Of a stretch of 32,259 nucleotides of DNA, positions 1-8,937 are shown one piece after another. The stretch lies in NCBI GenBank assembly GCA_020073465.1, contig JAIQFC010000042.1, forward strand, positions 1-32,259, read 5' to 3'. Source of the DNA: Terriglobia bacterium. GTDB lineage: Bacteria; Acidobacteriota; Terriglobia; Terriglobales; Acidobacteriaceae. Each line of letters starts with the position of its first letter. The first letter of the stretch is position 1. A program made the position numbers and the translations under genes. Below the pieces are notes generated by a model, which saw nothing but the letters and a program-made list of their open reading frames with translations, ran no database searches and was not told the origin of the DNA.

Positions 1-199
1 CGGCGCCGTCGAACGCGCCAACCGCACCCACACCGAGGAGTTTTATCAAGTCACCCCTTGTTCCCTGCGGATCAACCAACTCAACCGCGAGCTCCGCCAT
101 TGGGAAAAGATTTACAACACCGTGCGCCCTCACCAGTCGCTCGGTTACCTCACCCCGCAGCAGTTCCTGCTGCGGGTCTCATCTCAAAGAAAGGAATGA
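1..199 (+). CDS. Integrase-core (rve) transposase, C-terminal fragment
   Basis: An open frame enters from the left edge (first full codon at 2) and ends at TGA 197-199. Its 65 residues contain GAVERANRTHTEEFY, which matches the segment around the last catalytic Glu of DDE integrase-core transposases. It continues with WEKIYNTVRPHQSLGYLTPQQF, the usual tail of IS481/IS3-like enzymes (shown here only as a motif outline: W, YN, RPHQSLG, TP). The rest of the gene lies outside the window, so whether the element is intact cannot be judged. It sits directly upstream of the sdh promoter. Confidence 0.8.
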   Translation, partial: GAVERANRTHTEEFYQVTPCSLRINQLNRELRHWEKIYNTVRPHQSLGYLTPQQFLLRVSSQRKE

Positions 200-234
200 A
201 AACTGTCACTGATCTACTGGACGAGTACACTTCC

Positions 235-264
235 TTGACTTCGCTTCTCGGCTGCCCCGATAAT
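235..264 (+). promoter_or_regulatory. Predicted sigma70-type promoter of the sdh operon
   Basis: TTGACT at 235-240 and GATAAT at 259-264 are separated by 18 bases; each hexamer matches the consensus at 5 of 6 positions. It lies between the transposase stop and the sdhC start, giving a leader of about 50 bases that carries the AAGGAG ribosome site. Inferred from sequence only. Confidence 0.6.
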
Positions 265-320
265 GAAAAGTTCTTTTGCCGTTGGTGGACTCATCAGCAC
301 GGTCTTATAAGGAGCGTTTC

Positions 321-1079
321 GTGGCGTCAGCCAGTTCTACTGCTCCCGGGGTAACGCAAACTGTCACGCATGGCTTTGCCCCGCTGCGGGCGGGTCAGGG
401 TATTTCATTCCTTCTCCGCCGATTGCACTCGCTGACCGGAATCCTGCCGGTCGGTGCGTTCCTGTTCGAACATATTCTGATTTCCAATTCCACGGCGATC
501 AGCGGGCCTGAAGCCTACGCGCGGCAGGTGAGCTTTCTGGCGAATCTGCCGCTGGTGTTCTTTCTGGAGTTGTTCGGGATTTGGGTGCCCATCGCCTTCC
601 ACGGGCTGTACGGGTTCTACATCTGGTATCGGGGGGACGGCAACAGCGTCGCGTATCCCTGGACCGGCAACTGGATGTATACGGCGCAGCGGTGGACCGG
701 CGGCATCGCCTTTGCGTACATCTTTTGGCATGTGTGGACGATGCGATTCACAGGCGTCGACTTGCACGCTTCGCCAATGGCGTCGTTCGGCAAGGTGCAG
801 CATGAAGTATTTCAAACGCCCCTTTTTCTGTTCTATGTGGCGGGTTTGATCGCAGCTTCGTGGCACTTCTCGTATGGCATCTGGCTGTTCTCGGCGAAGT
901 GGGGCATCGTATCCGGCGAGAAGGCACGGAAGCGTTTTCTGGCGCTATGTCTGGCGCTCTTCTTCGTGCTGACAGGCGCGGGCCTGGCCAGCCTGACTTC
1001 ATTCCGGTCGCGCCCACAACAGCCAACTGAGGCGGGCACTGCGGCCATGAACCACAAGTCAATTACAGAAAGCCGATAA
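321..1079 (+). CDS. sdhC: Succinate dehydrogenase cytochrome b558 subunit
   Basis: Membrane anchor of complex II, about 252 residues, carrying heme and passing electrons from SdhB to quinone. I place the start at GTG 321 because AAGGAG lies at 309-314 with a six-base gap; an in-frame ATG at 276 has no ribosome site. Five hydrophobic segments are visible, with histidines in contexts typical of diheme b558 anchors (RLHSLTG, FEHIL, FHGLYGFY, FWHVW, SWHFSYGIW). There is no separate sdhD, and the order C-A-B matches the Bacillus-type enzyme with a single large anchor. The stop overlaps the ribosome site of sdhA. Confidence 0.9.
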   Translation: MASASSTAPGVTQTVTHGFAPLRAGQGISFLLRRLHSLTGILPVGAFLFEHILISNSTAISGPEAYARQVSFLANLPLVFFLELFGIWVPIAFHGLYGFYIWYRGDGNSVAYPWTGNWMYTAQRWTGGIAFAYIFWHVWTMRFTGVDLHASPMASFGKVQHEVFQTPLFLFYVAGLIAASWHFSYGIWLFSAKWGIVSGEKARKRFLALCLALFFVLTGAGLASLTSFRSRPQQPTEAGTAAMNHKSITESR

Positions 1080-1086
1080 GGGAAAA

Positions 1087-2871
1087 ATGGCAGCGGCTCC
1101 AAGAATTATCGTTATAGGTGGCGGACTGGCTGGACTCTCCGCCGTAATCAAGATCGCGGAAATGGGCGGGAGCGTCGATCTGTTCTCGATCGTTCCGGTG
1201 AAGCGATCGCATTCGGTCTGTGCGCAGGGTGGTATCAATGCGGCAAAGAACCTGAAGGGCGAGGGCGATTCGACCTGGCAGCACTTTGACGACACTATCT
1301 ACGGCGGAGATTTTCTGGCCAACCAGCCGCCAGTCAAGGAAATGTGCGAGGCGGCGCCGGGCATTATCGATCTGCTGGACCGCATGGGTGTTCCCTTCAA
1401 TCGCACTCCGGAAGGGCTGCTCGATTTCCGCCGCTTCGGCGGGACGTTGTACAACCGCACGGCATTCGCCGGCGCGACTACCGGCCAGCAACTTCTTTAC
1501 GCGCTCGACGAGCAGGTGCGGCGCTATGAGTCCGAAGGCAAGGTGAAGAAGTACGAGCACTGGGAGTTTCTGTCGGCAGTGCTTGATGGGAACCGTGTCT
1601 GCCGTGGGATCTGCGCGATGGATCTGCGGTCGATGGAAGTGCGGACGTTCCCGGCTGACGCCATCATTATTTGTACCGGTGGCATTGGGGCGATCTTTGG
1701 CAAGTCGACGAATTCGGTCGTATGCACCGGATCGGCGCAGTCGGCGCTTTATCAGCAAGGCTGCTACTACGCCAACGGAGAATTCATTCAGGTTCACCCG
1801 ACATCGATTCCTGGCGAGGACAAGCTTCGCCTGATGTCGGAATCGGCGCGCGGTGAAGGCGGGCGGGTGTGGGTTCCGAAGACGCCGGGGGACAAGCGTG
1901 ACCCGAAGTCGATTCCGCAGAACGAACGGTGGTACTTCCTCGAAGAGTGGTATCCAAAGTACGGAAACCTCGTGCCGCGCGATGTGGCGACCCGCGCCAT
2001 CTTTAAGGTGGTCTACGAACATAACCTCGGCATCGATGGGAAGCCGATGGTGTATCTCGACCTGACGCACATCGACCGGAAGATTCTGGACCGCAAGCTG
2101 GAAGGGATTCTCGAGATTTACGAGAAGTTCGTGGGGGACGATCCGCGCGACACGCCGATGAAGATCTTTCCGGGCATGCACTACACCATGGGCGGGCTTT
2201 GGGTCGACTTCAAACAGGCCACGAACATCCCCGGGATTTTTTCGGCGGGCGAGTGCGAATACCAATACCACGGAGCCAACCGGCTGGGCGCGAACTCGCT
2301 GGTCTCTTGCATCTTCGGAGGAGGTGTGGCGGGGCCAGCCGCGGTGAAGTATGCAGGCGGACTGCAGGCACTGGGAGACGGGAATGGCTGCTTCGACGCG
2401 GAACGCAAGAAGCAGGAAGCAAACAATGCGCTGCTGATGAAGAACGAGGGGAATGAGAACCCGTTCCGGCTGTGGCGCGAACTTGGCGATTTGATGACCA
2501 AGGATTGCACGGTCATCCGTTACAACAAGAACTTGCAGCAGACCGACGCCAAGCTGGTGGAAATGCTGGAGCGCTATCGCAAGGTCAATCTGAGCGATCG
2601 AACGCAGTGGGCAAATACCAGCGTCGTCTTCGCGCGGCAGCTCTACAACATGCTGCAACTGGCGCGGGTTGTGGCCCAGGGTGCACGCATGCGGGACGAA
2701 TCGCGCGGGGCGCACTACAAGCCGGACTTCCCGGAGCGCGATGACAAGAACTGGCTGAAGACGACGAAGGCATATTTTGCGCCGGATGCGGATGAGCCGA
2801 AGTTTGAGTTTGAGCCGGTGGATACGTCGCTGCTTCCACCAAGGCCGAGGAAGTATGACGCGGCGAAGTGA
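1087..2871 (+). CDS. sdhA: Succinate dehydrogenase flavoprotein subunit
   Basis: Catalytic FAD subunit of complex II (succinate to fumarate), 594 residues, a normal length. The N-terminal dinucleotide fold shows VIGGGLAGL (residues 9-17). H42 in RSHSVCAQGGI is the expected site of covalent FAD attachment. Active-site blocks are present: HPTSIPG from 237, R255 in SARGEGG, H365 in HYTMGGL and R399 in GANRLGANSL. The AAGGG ribosome site overlaps the sdhC stop, seven bases before the ATG, so translation is probably coupled. A 101-base spacer containing a dispersed repeat separates it from sdhB. Confidence 0.96.
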   Translation: MAAAPRIIVIGGGLAGLSAVIKIAEMGGSVDLFSIVPVKRSHSVCAQGGINAAKNLKGEGDSTWQHFDDTIYGGDFLANQPPVKEMCEAAPGIIDLLDRMGVPFNRTPEGLLDFRRFGGTLYNRTAFAGATTGQQLLYALDEQVRRYESEGKVKKYEHWEFLSAVLDGNRVCRGICAMDLRSMEVRTFPADAIIICTGGIGAIFGKSTNSVVCTGSAQSALYQQGCYYANGEFIQVHPTSIPGEDKLRLMSESARGEGGRVWVPKTPGDKRDPKSIPQNERWYFLEEWYPKYGNLVPRDVATRAIFKVVYEHNLGIDGKPMVYLDLTHIDRKILDRKLEGILEIYEKFVGDDPRDTPMKIFPGMHYTMGGLWVDFKQATNIPGIFSAGECEYQYHGANRLGANSLVSCIFGGGVAGPAAVKYAGGLQALGDGNGCFDAERKKQEANNALLMKNEGNENPFRLWRELGDLMTKDCTVIRYNKNLQQTDAKLVEMLERYRKVNLSDRTQWANTSVVFARQLYNMLQLARVVAQGARMRDESRGAHYKPDFPERDDKNWLKTTKAYFAPDADEPKFEFEPVDTSLLPPRPRKYDAAK

Positions 2872-2914
2872 ACCGCCGGAGCCCTCCATTTGGGCGGCGC
2901 AGGCAGAGTACATG

Positions 2915-2940
2915 GATTCTTCGCTTTGCTCAGAATGACA
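2915..2940 (+). repeat. Dispersed intergenic repeat, copy 1
   Basis: A 26-base unit starting GATTCTTCGCTTTGCTC and ending GAATGACA sits in the sdhA-sdhB spacer. A related unit, longer in the middle, is at 7590-7635, and an inverted one is at 30582-30607 (22 of 26 bases match by eye). Function unknown. Confidence 0.6.
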
Positions 2941-2972
2941 AGGTTGAGTTAAGAACTGAAGGCTAAGAACGA

Positions 2973-3725
2973 ATGGCTGACAAGAAATCCGTCATCATCA
3001 AGATCAAGCGTCAGAACACTCCGGCCGCCAAGTCGTATTGGGAGGAGTTCGAACTCGCCTACCATCCTGGCATGAACGTGATCTCCTGCCTCATGGAGAT
3101 TGCCGCCAACCCGGTCACGCGCGACGGCAAGGCGACCACGCCGATCACCTACGACTCGAATTGTTTGGAAGAGGTCTGCGGCTCGTGCGCCATGCTGATC
3201 AACGGACGCGCGCGCATGGCCTGCTCCGCGTTGATCGACAATCTCGAACAGCCGGTGAAGCTCGAACCGTTCTCCAAGTTTCCCGTAGTGCGCGACTTGG
3301 CCACGGATCGCAGCGTGATCTTCGAGAACCTCAAGGCGGTGAAGGCGTGGGTCCCGATCGACGGCTCCTACGATCTCGGCGCAGGGCCACGCATCAGTCC
3401 GCAGGAACAGGAACAGGCCTACCCGCTCTCGCGGTGCATTTCCTGTTGTTGCTGCATGGAAGCGTGTCCACAATTCAACGAGGATACAGGCTTCGTGGGC
3501 GCCGCTACCATCTCGCAGGTGCGCCTGTTCAATAGCCATCCGACCGGCAAAGAACTGAAACGGGAGCGCCTGGCGGCGCTCATGGGAGAGGGCGGCATCC
3601 AGGAATGCGGGTATGCGCAGAACTGCGTGGAGGTCTGCCCTAAGGATATTCCGCTGACGAAGTCCATTTCTGAGGTTGGGGGCGAGGTCATGAAGCAGGC
3701 CCTCGGTGACCTTTTCCGGCGCTAA
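2973..3725 (+). CDS. sdhB: Succinate dehydrogenase iron-sulfur subunit
   Basis: Electron-transfer subunit of complex II, 250 residues. The N-terminal ferredoxin domain carries the [2Fe-2S] ligands C64, C69, C72 and C84. The C-terminal domain carries the [4Fe-4S] and [3Fe-4S] ligands in CISCCCCMEACP (C155 to C165) and C212, C218 and C222 in CGYAQNCVEVCP. The run of four adjacent cysteines at 158-161 is more than the usual motif needs. The start ATG has only a weak AAGG ten bases upstream. It is the last gene of the sdhCAB operon; no clear terminator follows. Confidence 0.96.
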   Translation: MADKKSVIIKIKRQNTPAAKSYWEEFELAYHPGMNVISCLMEIAANPVTRDGKATTPITYDSNCLEEVCGSCAMLINGRARMACSALIDNLEQPVKLEPFSKFPVVRDLATDRSVIFENLKAVKAWVPIDGSYDLGAGPRISPQEQEQAYPLSRCISCCCCMEACPQFNEDTGFVGAATISQVRLFNSHPTGKELKRERLAALMGEGGIQECGYAQNCVEVCPKDIPLTKSISEVGGEVMKQALGDLFRR

Positions 3726-4030
3726 TTTTTGTCACTCCGCAACCAGCCGGTTGACCGGGTCCCACATCGGCTGCCCGCCAAGCTGTTGCTCACGGAGCAC
3801 ATAAGGAGTATCCGAGGTTTCCGCGTGAATGGCCCGCCGCGTGCGGATTGTAGCCCGGGTGTCGAAAACCCTGCCTGAGGGTAACCAGCAGTAACCAGAC
3901 AGAAGAGCGCCCTTGGGTAGTACGCCAGTAACGGTCAAACTGCACATTGCGGTTGGACCGCTTGACAGCATGGCTTAGAATAACCGCTACTTCCGCCGGA
4001 AGCACTGGCAGTAGCACTGGTAAGGTTTTT
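3726..4030. other. Intergenic region of 305 bases after sdhB
   Basis: I see no convincing gene here. Its right end holds the predicted promoter of the DUF5715-like gene (3953-3981) and its ribosome site. A direct GTAACCAG repeat occurs at about 3880-3898. No strong terminator hairpin was found after sdhB. Confidence 0.5.
3953..3981 (+). promoter_or_regulatory. Predicted promoter of the DUF5715-like gene
   Basis: TTGGAC at 3953-3958 and TAGAAT at 3976-3981 are spaced by 17 bases, 50 bases before the GTG start. A perfect TTGACA at 3962-3967 is too close to this -10 box to be its partner. Confidence 0.45.
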
Positions 4031-4762
4031 GTGAAAGCGACCCTAAAGCGCCAATTCGTCGTGCTTTCTTTGCTGGCCTGCTTCTGCGGCGTGGCCTTTG
4101 GCGCGAGCGCGACCAATCTGCGCCGGCCGGTCCGGCACCGCAGACATTTCCGGTCGCTGCGCTGGAATCCGATGTTCCGCCCGTCGCACGAGTCCCTGCT
4201 GCTGCAAAATGCGGAAGTGGACCGCCTCGAACTGCCTCGCATCCAGAATGACGATGAACTGGAAGCTCTGAAGGCGAGTGGGGCGTTGCTGCCAATCCGG
4301 GCGAGCGAGACACTACGCTTTGACCCGCGGCTCGATCCTTCGCGGCGCTACAGCCGTCCGTGGACGCGTGATTTTGTCGAAGACCTGAGCCAGGCCTATT
4401 ACCATCGCTTTCACCAGCAGATCCAGGTGAACTCGGCGGTACGGACAGTGAAGATTCAAAAACGGCTGCGACGGCACAACCGCAATGCTGCTCCGGCGGA
4501 CGGCGATACAGCTTCTTCCCACCTGGCTGGCGTGACCGTGGACCTGCAACGGCGCGGCATGAGCAAGGAGCAGGTCCGCTGGATGGAGCACTATCTTTTC
4601 TACATGAAGGCCCTCGGCCTGGTAGAGCCCGAGGAAGAGCGCCGGCAATGGGTCTTCCACGTGATGGTTTCGGGACACTACTCCGAGTGGCGTGAGACGC
4701 AGGATATTGTTCCCATCGAACGGCCTGAGACCCAGATGACCGCCGAGAACGGCACAAAGTAA
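4031..4762 (+). CDS. Exported DUF5715-like protein with M15 peptidase-like motifs
   Basis: About 243 residues from GTG 4031, preceded by TAAGG at 4021-4025. With this start the protein opens with a clean signal peptide (basic KATLKR, hydrophobic core, cut after GASA near residue 27), so it probably acts in the periplasm. The C-terminal half has SSHLAGVTVDL (S163, H164, D171) and WVFHVMV (H210). This spacing recalls the zinc ligands of VanY/DacX-type M15 D-Ala-D-Ala peptidases, and NSAVRTVKIQ fits the preceding strand. The family resemblance is from memory; peptidase activity is inference. A peptidoglycan role would be expected. Confidence 0.65.
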   Translation: MKATLKRQFVVLSLLACFCGVAFGASATNLRRPVRHRRHFRSLRWNPMFRPSHESLLLQNAEVDRLELPRIQNDDELEALKASGALLPIRASETLRFDPRLDPSRRYSRPWTRDFVEDLSQAYYHRFHQQIQVNSAVRTVKIQKRLRRHNRNAAPADGDTASSHLAGVTVDLQRRGMSKEQVRWMEHYLFYMKALGLVEPEEERRQWVFHVMVSGHYSEWRETQDIVPIERPETQMTAENGTK

Positions 4763-4804
4763 GGTTTTCACCCGCCAGCGTTTTCCGTTACGATTCACTC
4801 CACA

Positions 4805-5320
4805 ATGATTGTCCTGATGGCCGGACTTCCCGGCACCGGCAAGACCACGCTCGCGCGAGAACTGGCGGCGCGAACCTCCGGCCGCGTGGTCAGCAAAGAC
4901 GAGATCCGTCACGCGGTCTTTTCCGACGAAGAGGTCGAATACTCTTCGCGACAGGACGACTTCTGCTTTGAACTGATGCTTCAGACGGCTGGCTACCTGC
5001 TACGCCGAGACCCGTCGCGCATCATTCTTCTCGATGGGCGTCTGTTCTCGCGCCGCTACCAGATCGACAACGCGTTGGCTGCGGCCACTTCCCTGCACCA
5101 GCCGTGGCGGATCCTCGAGTGCTCGTGCTCGGAAGCGACGGCAAGGCGCCGGCTGGACGAGCACGCCACGGCCGGTGCGCACCCCGCTGGCAACCGGGAT
5201 TACCATCTCTATCTGGAAGTGAAGTCGCGCTTCGAAGCCATTGCGCTGCCCAAGATCGTAATCAATACTGATCAGCCGCTGGAAGTCTGTATTGACCAGG
5301 CGATAAGCGCATTACGTTGA
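4805..5320 (+). CDS. P-loop kinase-like ATPase (AAA_33 type)
   Basis: 171 residues with a Walker A motif at the extreme N-terminus (GLPGTGKTT, K13), a SKDEIR segment at the position of an acceptor or lid element, and IILLDGRLFSRR as a likely Walker B region. The Arg-rich ECSCSEATARRRLDEH resembles the lid of small-molecule kinases. It is the size of adenylylsulfate- or gluconate-kinase-like proteins, but the substrate cannot be told. There is no ribosome site. A TACGAT box at 4789-4794 lies ten bases before the ATG, so the transcript may have almost no leader. Confidence 0.75.
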   Translation: MIVLMAGLPGTGKTTLARELAARTSGRVVSKDEIRHAVFSDEEVEYSSRQDDFCFELMLQTAGYLLRRDPSRIILLDGRLFSRRYQIDNALAAATSLHQPWRILECSCSEATARRRLDEHATAGAHPAGNRDYHLYLEVKSRFEAIALPKIVINTDQPLEVCIDQAISALR

Positions 5321-5395
5321 TCGCGGTTTCTCCTTTCGGCTGGCAACCTATACAATCTTTGGCTTGCCGGCGCACTATAAGTGGTCAAATACTCT

Positions 5396-6682
5396 ATGAC
5401 TCGATCCAAGCTTTTTCTTTCGACAATCGTCTTGCTGGTTCCGTTGTTCGCCGCCGGTCAGGCGGCGGTAGATTCTCCAAGATCGGCCGATCTAAACATC
5501 AGCGCGAAGGCTCGTGCGATCCACGAATCGGCCCTCATCGTCGACACCCACGCGGATACGCCGCAGCGTTTTCTCGACGAAGGATTCGATATCGGTTCGA
5601 CGGACCCGAAGGACATCGGCCACATCAGCCTCGACAAGGTGCACCGCGGCAACCTGGGGGCGGAGTTCTTCTCCATCTGGGTTGAGCCGGAAACCAACCA
5701 GGGGCACTTCGCGAAACACACTTTCGATCTGATTGATTCGGTCTACGAGCAGGCCGCCCGCCATCCGGGCCGTATAATGATGGCCTTCTCTGTGGCGGAC
5801 ATCGAACGGGCGCACCGCGAGCACAAGTTGGCAGCGCTTCTGGGGATTGAGGGCGGACACTCGATCGAGAACGATATTCACCTGCTGCGCGACTACTACC
5901 GTCTGGGCGTGCGCTACATGACGCTTTCCTGGTCGAACACCAACGAATGGGCCGACTCATCGGGCGACGTCAACGATTCCAAGGTGCAGCATCACAACGG
6001 TCTCACCGATTTTGGCAAGCAGGTGGTGCTCGAGATGAATCGCCTGGGCATGATGGTCGACGTCTCCCACGTTGCTGACAAGACATTCTGGGACACAATC
6101 GAGACCACAAAAGCGCCGGTGATCGCGTCGCACTCGTCGGCGCGGGCTCTGGTGAGCGCCCCCCGCAACATGACGGACGATATGCTGCGAGCCGTCGCCA
6201 AGAATGGCGGGGTCGTACAGGTCAATTTCTTCAACGGCTTTATTGACCAGAACTATTGGGACGCGGCCAAGGCCCAGGCTAAGGACCGGGATGCCGCGGT
6301 ACAGAAATATATTGATCAACTGAAGGCTGAAGGCAAGACGGTGACCTACCTGGACACCGATCGTGTCGAGCGGGAGTGGGGGGCAAGGATTCCACGCCCG
6401 CCGCTGAAGTCGTTGATTGACCACATTGATCACATCGCCAAAGTTGCTGGCGTGGATCATGTTGGGCTTGGGTCCGACTTCGACGGAGTCAGCGGTGCTA
6501 CGCCTCAGGGAATCGATTCAGCGGCGGACCTGCCGAAGATCACACAGGCTCTGCTTGATCGGGGATACAGCGCGGAGGACATCCACAAGATTCTGGGCGG
6601 GAATCTGCTGCGGGTGTTTCGCGAAGTGGAGCGCGTGAGTCATGAAATGCAGGCTCGCCCAGCAACGGCGGGTGCACAGTAG
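5396..6682 (+). CDS. Membrane dipeptidase (peptidase family M19), exported
   Basis: A zinc dipeptidase of the renal dipeptidase/PepM family, about 428 residues from ATG 5396. This start begins a signal peptide (TRSKLF, hydrophobic core, FAAGQA); a GTG at 5381 is the alternative, and neither has a clear ribosome site. Metal-binding elements appear in the family order: VDTHADT near the N-terminus, the bridging Glu in LLGIEGGHS, His in VDVSHV, His in IASHSSAR, and Asp in GLGSDFDGV. It probably cleaves dipeptides, including D-residue ones, outside the cytoplasm. Confidence 0.92.
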   Translation: MTRSKLFLSTIVLLVPLFAAGQAAVDSPRSADLNISAKARAIHESALIVDTHADTPQRFLDEGFDIGSTDPKDIGHISLDKVHRGNLGAEFFSIWVEPETNQGHFAKHTFDLIDSVYEQAARHPGRIMMAFSVADIERAHREHKLAALLGIEGGHSIENDIHLLRDYYRLGVRYMTLSWSNTNEWADSSGDVNDSKVQHHNGLTDFGKQVVLEMNRLGMMVDVSHVADKTFWDTIETTKAPVIASHSSARALVSAPRNMTDDMLRAVAKNGGVVQVNFFNGFIDQNYWDAAKAQAKDRDAAVQKYIDQLKAEGKTVTYLDTDRVEREWGARIPRPPLKSLIDHIDHIAKVAGVDHVGLGSDFDGVSGATPQGIDSAADLPKITQALLDRGYSAEDIHKILGGNLLRVFREVERVSHEMQARPATAGAQ

Positions 6683-6767
6683 CAGGCGTGAGGGCAACAG
6701 CGCGTTTTCCTGTCGTACAATGCAACTTCGCAACTCAAATCATTGGGACGATCTTCAAGGAGATTCC

Positions 6768-7535
6768 ATGCGCCAGACGTTCGCGATTCTGATTCTAGTC
6801 TCGCTCGCAGCAATGAGCGCTTGGGCACAACAGAGTGCGGGCACGGGGACGGCGCCCGCGACCAGGCCCAGCACGACTGCCAAGCCCAGTGGCGGCACGA
6901 CCAAGACTCAGGCGGCACACGCCGTTTCGGCAAATCCGACTGCAGTCTTCGATACGACCGCAAGTACGCTCCGCTGCACCTTGTTTGAGAAGCAGACGCC
7001 AGAGACGGTGGCGAACTTCATTGGCCTCGCGAACGGGACCAAGGACTGGAAGAATCCGGTCAGCGGTAGCACGAAGCACGGCGTGCCGCTCTACGATGGG
7101 ACAATCTTCCATCGCGTGATTCCGAACTTCATGATTCAGGGTGGCGATCCGGCGGGCAACGGGTCGGGCGATCCTGGCTACAAGTTCAAGGATGAGATCG
7201 TGCCGACACTGATGTTTGATCGTCCGGGACGGCTGGCGATGGCGAATTCGGGGCCGGCTACGAACGGGTCGCAGTTCTTCATTACTGAGGTGCCGACGCC
7301 GCATCTGAACGGACGGCACACCATCTTCGGTCAGTGCGATGAAGCCACCGTTGCGCTTGTGAAGCAGATTGCGCGGATGGCAGTTGACCCTACCAACGAC
7401 AAGCCGTTTCGTCCGGTAAAGATCAAGCACATCAGCATCATGCGGGGAGCGGCGGCTGCTGCACCGGCCAAGCCAGCCAGCACAGTGAAGAAGCCTGCTA
7501 CGGCAGCTCCGAAGGCACCGGCGAATCCGAAGTGA
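6768..7535 (+). CDS. Exported cyclophilin-type peptidyl-prolyl isomerase
   Basis: 255 residues from ATG 6768 with AAGGAG at 6757-6762. It has a signal peptide ending AMSAWAQ, a low-complexity Thr/Ala/Pro-rich linker (about 22-55), the cyclophilin domain, and an Ala/Pro/Lys-rich tail. Domain landmarks are [27 protein letters not shown] and GRHTIFGQ, so the catalytic Arg and the peptide-binding residues are kept. It should assist proline isomerisation in the periplasm. The next gene is a second cyclophilin without signal peptide or tail, apparently a paralogous pair serving two compartments. Confidence 0.93.
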   Translation: MRQTFAILILVSLAAMSAWAQQSAGTGTAPATRPSTTAKPSGGTTKTQAAHAVSANPTAVFDTTASTLRCTLFEKQTPETVANFIGLANGTKDWKNPVSGSTKHGVPLYDGTIFHRVIPNFMIQGGDPAGNGSGDPGYKFKDEIVPTLMFDRPGRLAMANSGPATNGSQFFITEVPTPHLNGRHTIFGQCDEATVALVKQIARMAVDPTNDKPFRPVKIKHISIMRGAAAAAPAKPASTVKKPATAAPKAPANPK

Positions 7536-7589
7536 GAAAGCTGAGAGAAGGGACGGTTCGCTAGCCCCGAGTCTATGACGATGCTCGCC

Positions 7590-7635
7590 AGATCCTTCGC
7601 TCCGCCTGAAGAGCGGCTTCGCTCAGGATGACGCC
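7590..7635 (+). repeat. Dispersed intergenic repeat, long copy
   Basis: The unit begins AGATCCTTCGCTCCGCC and ends GCTTCGCTCAGGATGACGCC, with ATCCT/AGGAT pairing across it. It lies in the 164-base spacer between the two cyclophilin genes. It is related to the shorter units at 2915-2940 and 30582-30607 but has an additional middle part. Confidence 0.6.
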
Positions 7636-7699
7636 ACTCGGTTGTTTTTGGCCAACGGCTAACGCCCAACGACTAACGACGATCCACGAAAGGAATTCC

Positions 7700-8227
7700 A
7701 TGACTCGCCAACCTGGACTCTATGCCACGTTTGAAACCAGTGAAGGAAATATTGTCTGCCGCCTGTTCGAAAAAGATGCGCCCAAGACTGTCGCCAACTT
7801 CGTGGATCTGGCCGAGGGCAAGCGCGAGTGGATGCATCCTTCGACGCGCAAGAAGTCCAAAGACCGACTTTACGATGGGACGATTTTTCACCGCGTGATT
7901 CCCGACTTCATGATTCAGGGCGGCGATCCTCAGGGTACGGGGATGGGCGGGCCGGGGTATCAGTTCGAGGATGAGACCAAAGGGTCTCCGCACAAGTTCG
8001 ACAAGCCGGGTAAGCTGGCAATGGCGAATGCGGGGCCGAACACGAACGGGTCGCAGTTCTTTATCACTGTCGCGGCGACGACTTGGCTAACGGGCAAGCA
8101 CACCATTTTCGGCGAAGTCGTCGAGGGGCAAGACGTGGTGGATAAGATCACGGCGGTGCCTTGCGGACGCAATGACAGGCCAACGAAGGATGTGGTGGTG
8201 AAGAAGGTGGCGATCGAGAAGGTGTAG
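7700..8227 (+). CDS. ppiB: Cytosolic cyclophilin-type peptidyl-prolyl isomerase
   Basis: 175 residues from ATG 7700, preceded by AAAGGA at 7689-7694. There is no signal peptide; the protein is little more than the cyclophilin domain ([36 protein letters not shown]). It aligns along its length with the exported cyclophilin just upstream but lacks that gene's linker and tail. It probably acts as a general proline isomerase in the cytoplasm. The gene ends 32 bases before the left REP palindrome of the RAYT element, whose hairpin may also help end this transcript. Confidence 0.93.
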   Translation: MTRQPGLYATFETSEGNIVCRLFEKDAPKTVANFVDLAEGKREWMHPSTRKKSKDRLYDGTIFHRVIPDFMIQGGDPQGTGMGGPGYQFEDETKGSPHKFDKPGKLAMANAGPNTNGSQFFITVAATTWLTGKHTIFGEVVEGQDVVDKITAVPCGRNDRPTKDVVVKKVAIEKV

Positions 8228-8259
8228 AGCACTGCCGTGGGTGCCGCCGCGGGATCGGG

Positions 8260-8284
8260 AAGGGCACGACTTCCAGTCGTGCCG
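8260..8284 (+). repeat. REP palindrome, left end of the RAYT element
   Basis: A perfect 9-base stem (GGCACGACT, 8263-8271, paired with 8275-8283) closes a TCC loop. The 25 bases 8260-8284 occur again as an exact reverse complement at 8821-8845, on the other side of the RAYT gene. Confidence 0.85.
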
Positions 8285-8285
8285 A

Positions 8286-8774
8286 TCAAGCAACTCCAAC
8301 TGCATCGGCTTTAGCCGCTGAGGGCCAGGTGTCTAATTTGAATCCGGGGTAGGCGGAGCAATACCGGTACTCGCAGGCGTTCGCGACCAGATTTCTCTGG
8401 ACCGGGTTTCTGTGGATGTAACTACGGTGAAATTGGAAGTCGTTCTCATCGCGAATGCGATGGTCCGTGAAGCCTCTCTGCCAGATCTCGCAGGAGCGTC
8501 CTAACTCCTTGCGAACCAAGTACGAATAGGCGCCTTTGATGAATTGCATTGCCCGCTCCAGCGTGATGTCCACGCTCGGCGTCAGCAAGAGATGAACGTG
8601 ATCGGGCATAGCAACGAACGCATGCAGTTGAAAGCGTCCCTGCCTTCTGTAGCTGTACAGCGTCTTCAGAAATAGTCTCGAGAACGATTCGACGACAAAG
8701 AATCGCCGGCGCTGCCAAGTCGAAAAGGTTACAAAATAGGTTCTGGGAGGAGAAAGCAGGCGAGTGGGTTTCAC
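8286..8774 (-). CDS. REP-associated tyrosine transposase (RAYT, Y1_Tnp family)
   Basis: 162 residues, probably starting at GTG 8774. The HUH-type core is visible as AFVAMPDHVHLLLTP (His-x-His metal site), followed by a helix with the candidate nucleophilic Tyr (QFIKGAYSYLV), IWQRGFTDHRIR, and the YIHRNPV segment typical of RAYTs. It lies between REP palindromes in opposite orientation (8260-8284 and 8821-8845) and a second inverted repeat pair (8304-8323 and 8781-8800). The inner left repeat is inside the 3' end of the gene and encodes part of its last residues. RAYTs are thought to mobilise REP sequences. Confidence 0.9.
   Translation of the reverse strand: MKPTRLLSPPRTYFVTFSTWQRRRFFVVESFSRLFLKTLYSYRRQGRFQLHAFVAMPDHVHLLLTPSVDITLERAMQFIKGAYSYLVRKELGRSCEIWQRGFTDHRIRDENDFQFHRSYIHRNPVQRNLVANACEYRYCSAYPGFKLDTWPSAAKADAVGVA
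8304..8323 (+). repeat. Inner inverted repeat of the RAYT element, left
   Basis: ATCGGCTTTAGCCGCTGAGG contains a CGGCT/AGCCG hairpin with a two-base spacer. Its reverse complement, with one mismatch (19 of 20), is at 8781-8800. This copy lies within the 3' end of the RAYT gene. Confidence 0.75.
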
Positions 8775-8780
8775 GGTGGA

Positions 8781-8800
8781 CCTCAGCGGCTGAAGCCGAT
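8781..8800 (-). repeat. Inner inverted repeat of the RAYT element, right
   Basis: Partner of 8304-8323, matching at 19 of 20 positions in inverse orientation. It lies seven bases upstream of the RAYT start, so it is in the position of its leader or promoter. Confidence 0.75.
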
Positions 8801-8820
8801 CTGTTCTGGCTAGATTGGTG

Positions 8821-8845
8821 CGGCACGACTGGAAGTCGTGCCCTT
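8821..8845 (-). repeat. REP palindrome, right end of the RAYT element
   Basis: Exact reverse complement of 8260-8284, forming a 9-base stem (8822-8830 with 8834-8842) and a GGA loop. The two copies bound a 586-base unit. Confidence 0.85.
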
Positions 8846-8937
8846 ACCGGTTTTTATCGCAGGCGTGTCACGGGTGTCTGTGACGGATGAACATTGGTCT
8901 TGATTGGTCGCTCCTCCGTAGCTGCTAAGATTGCTTT

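Noticed and set aside
1063..2913. A 616-codon minus-strand open frame
   Set aside because: It is the antisense shadow of sdhA in GC-rich DNA, with Arg/His/Val-biased composition and no domain.
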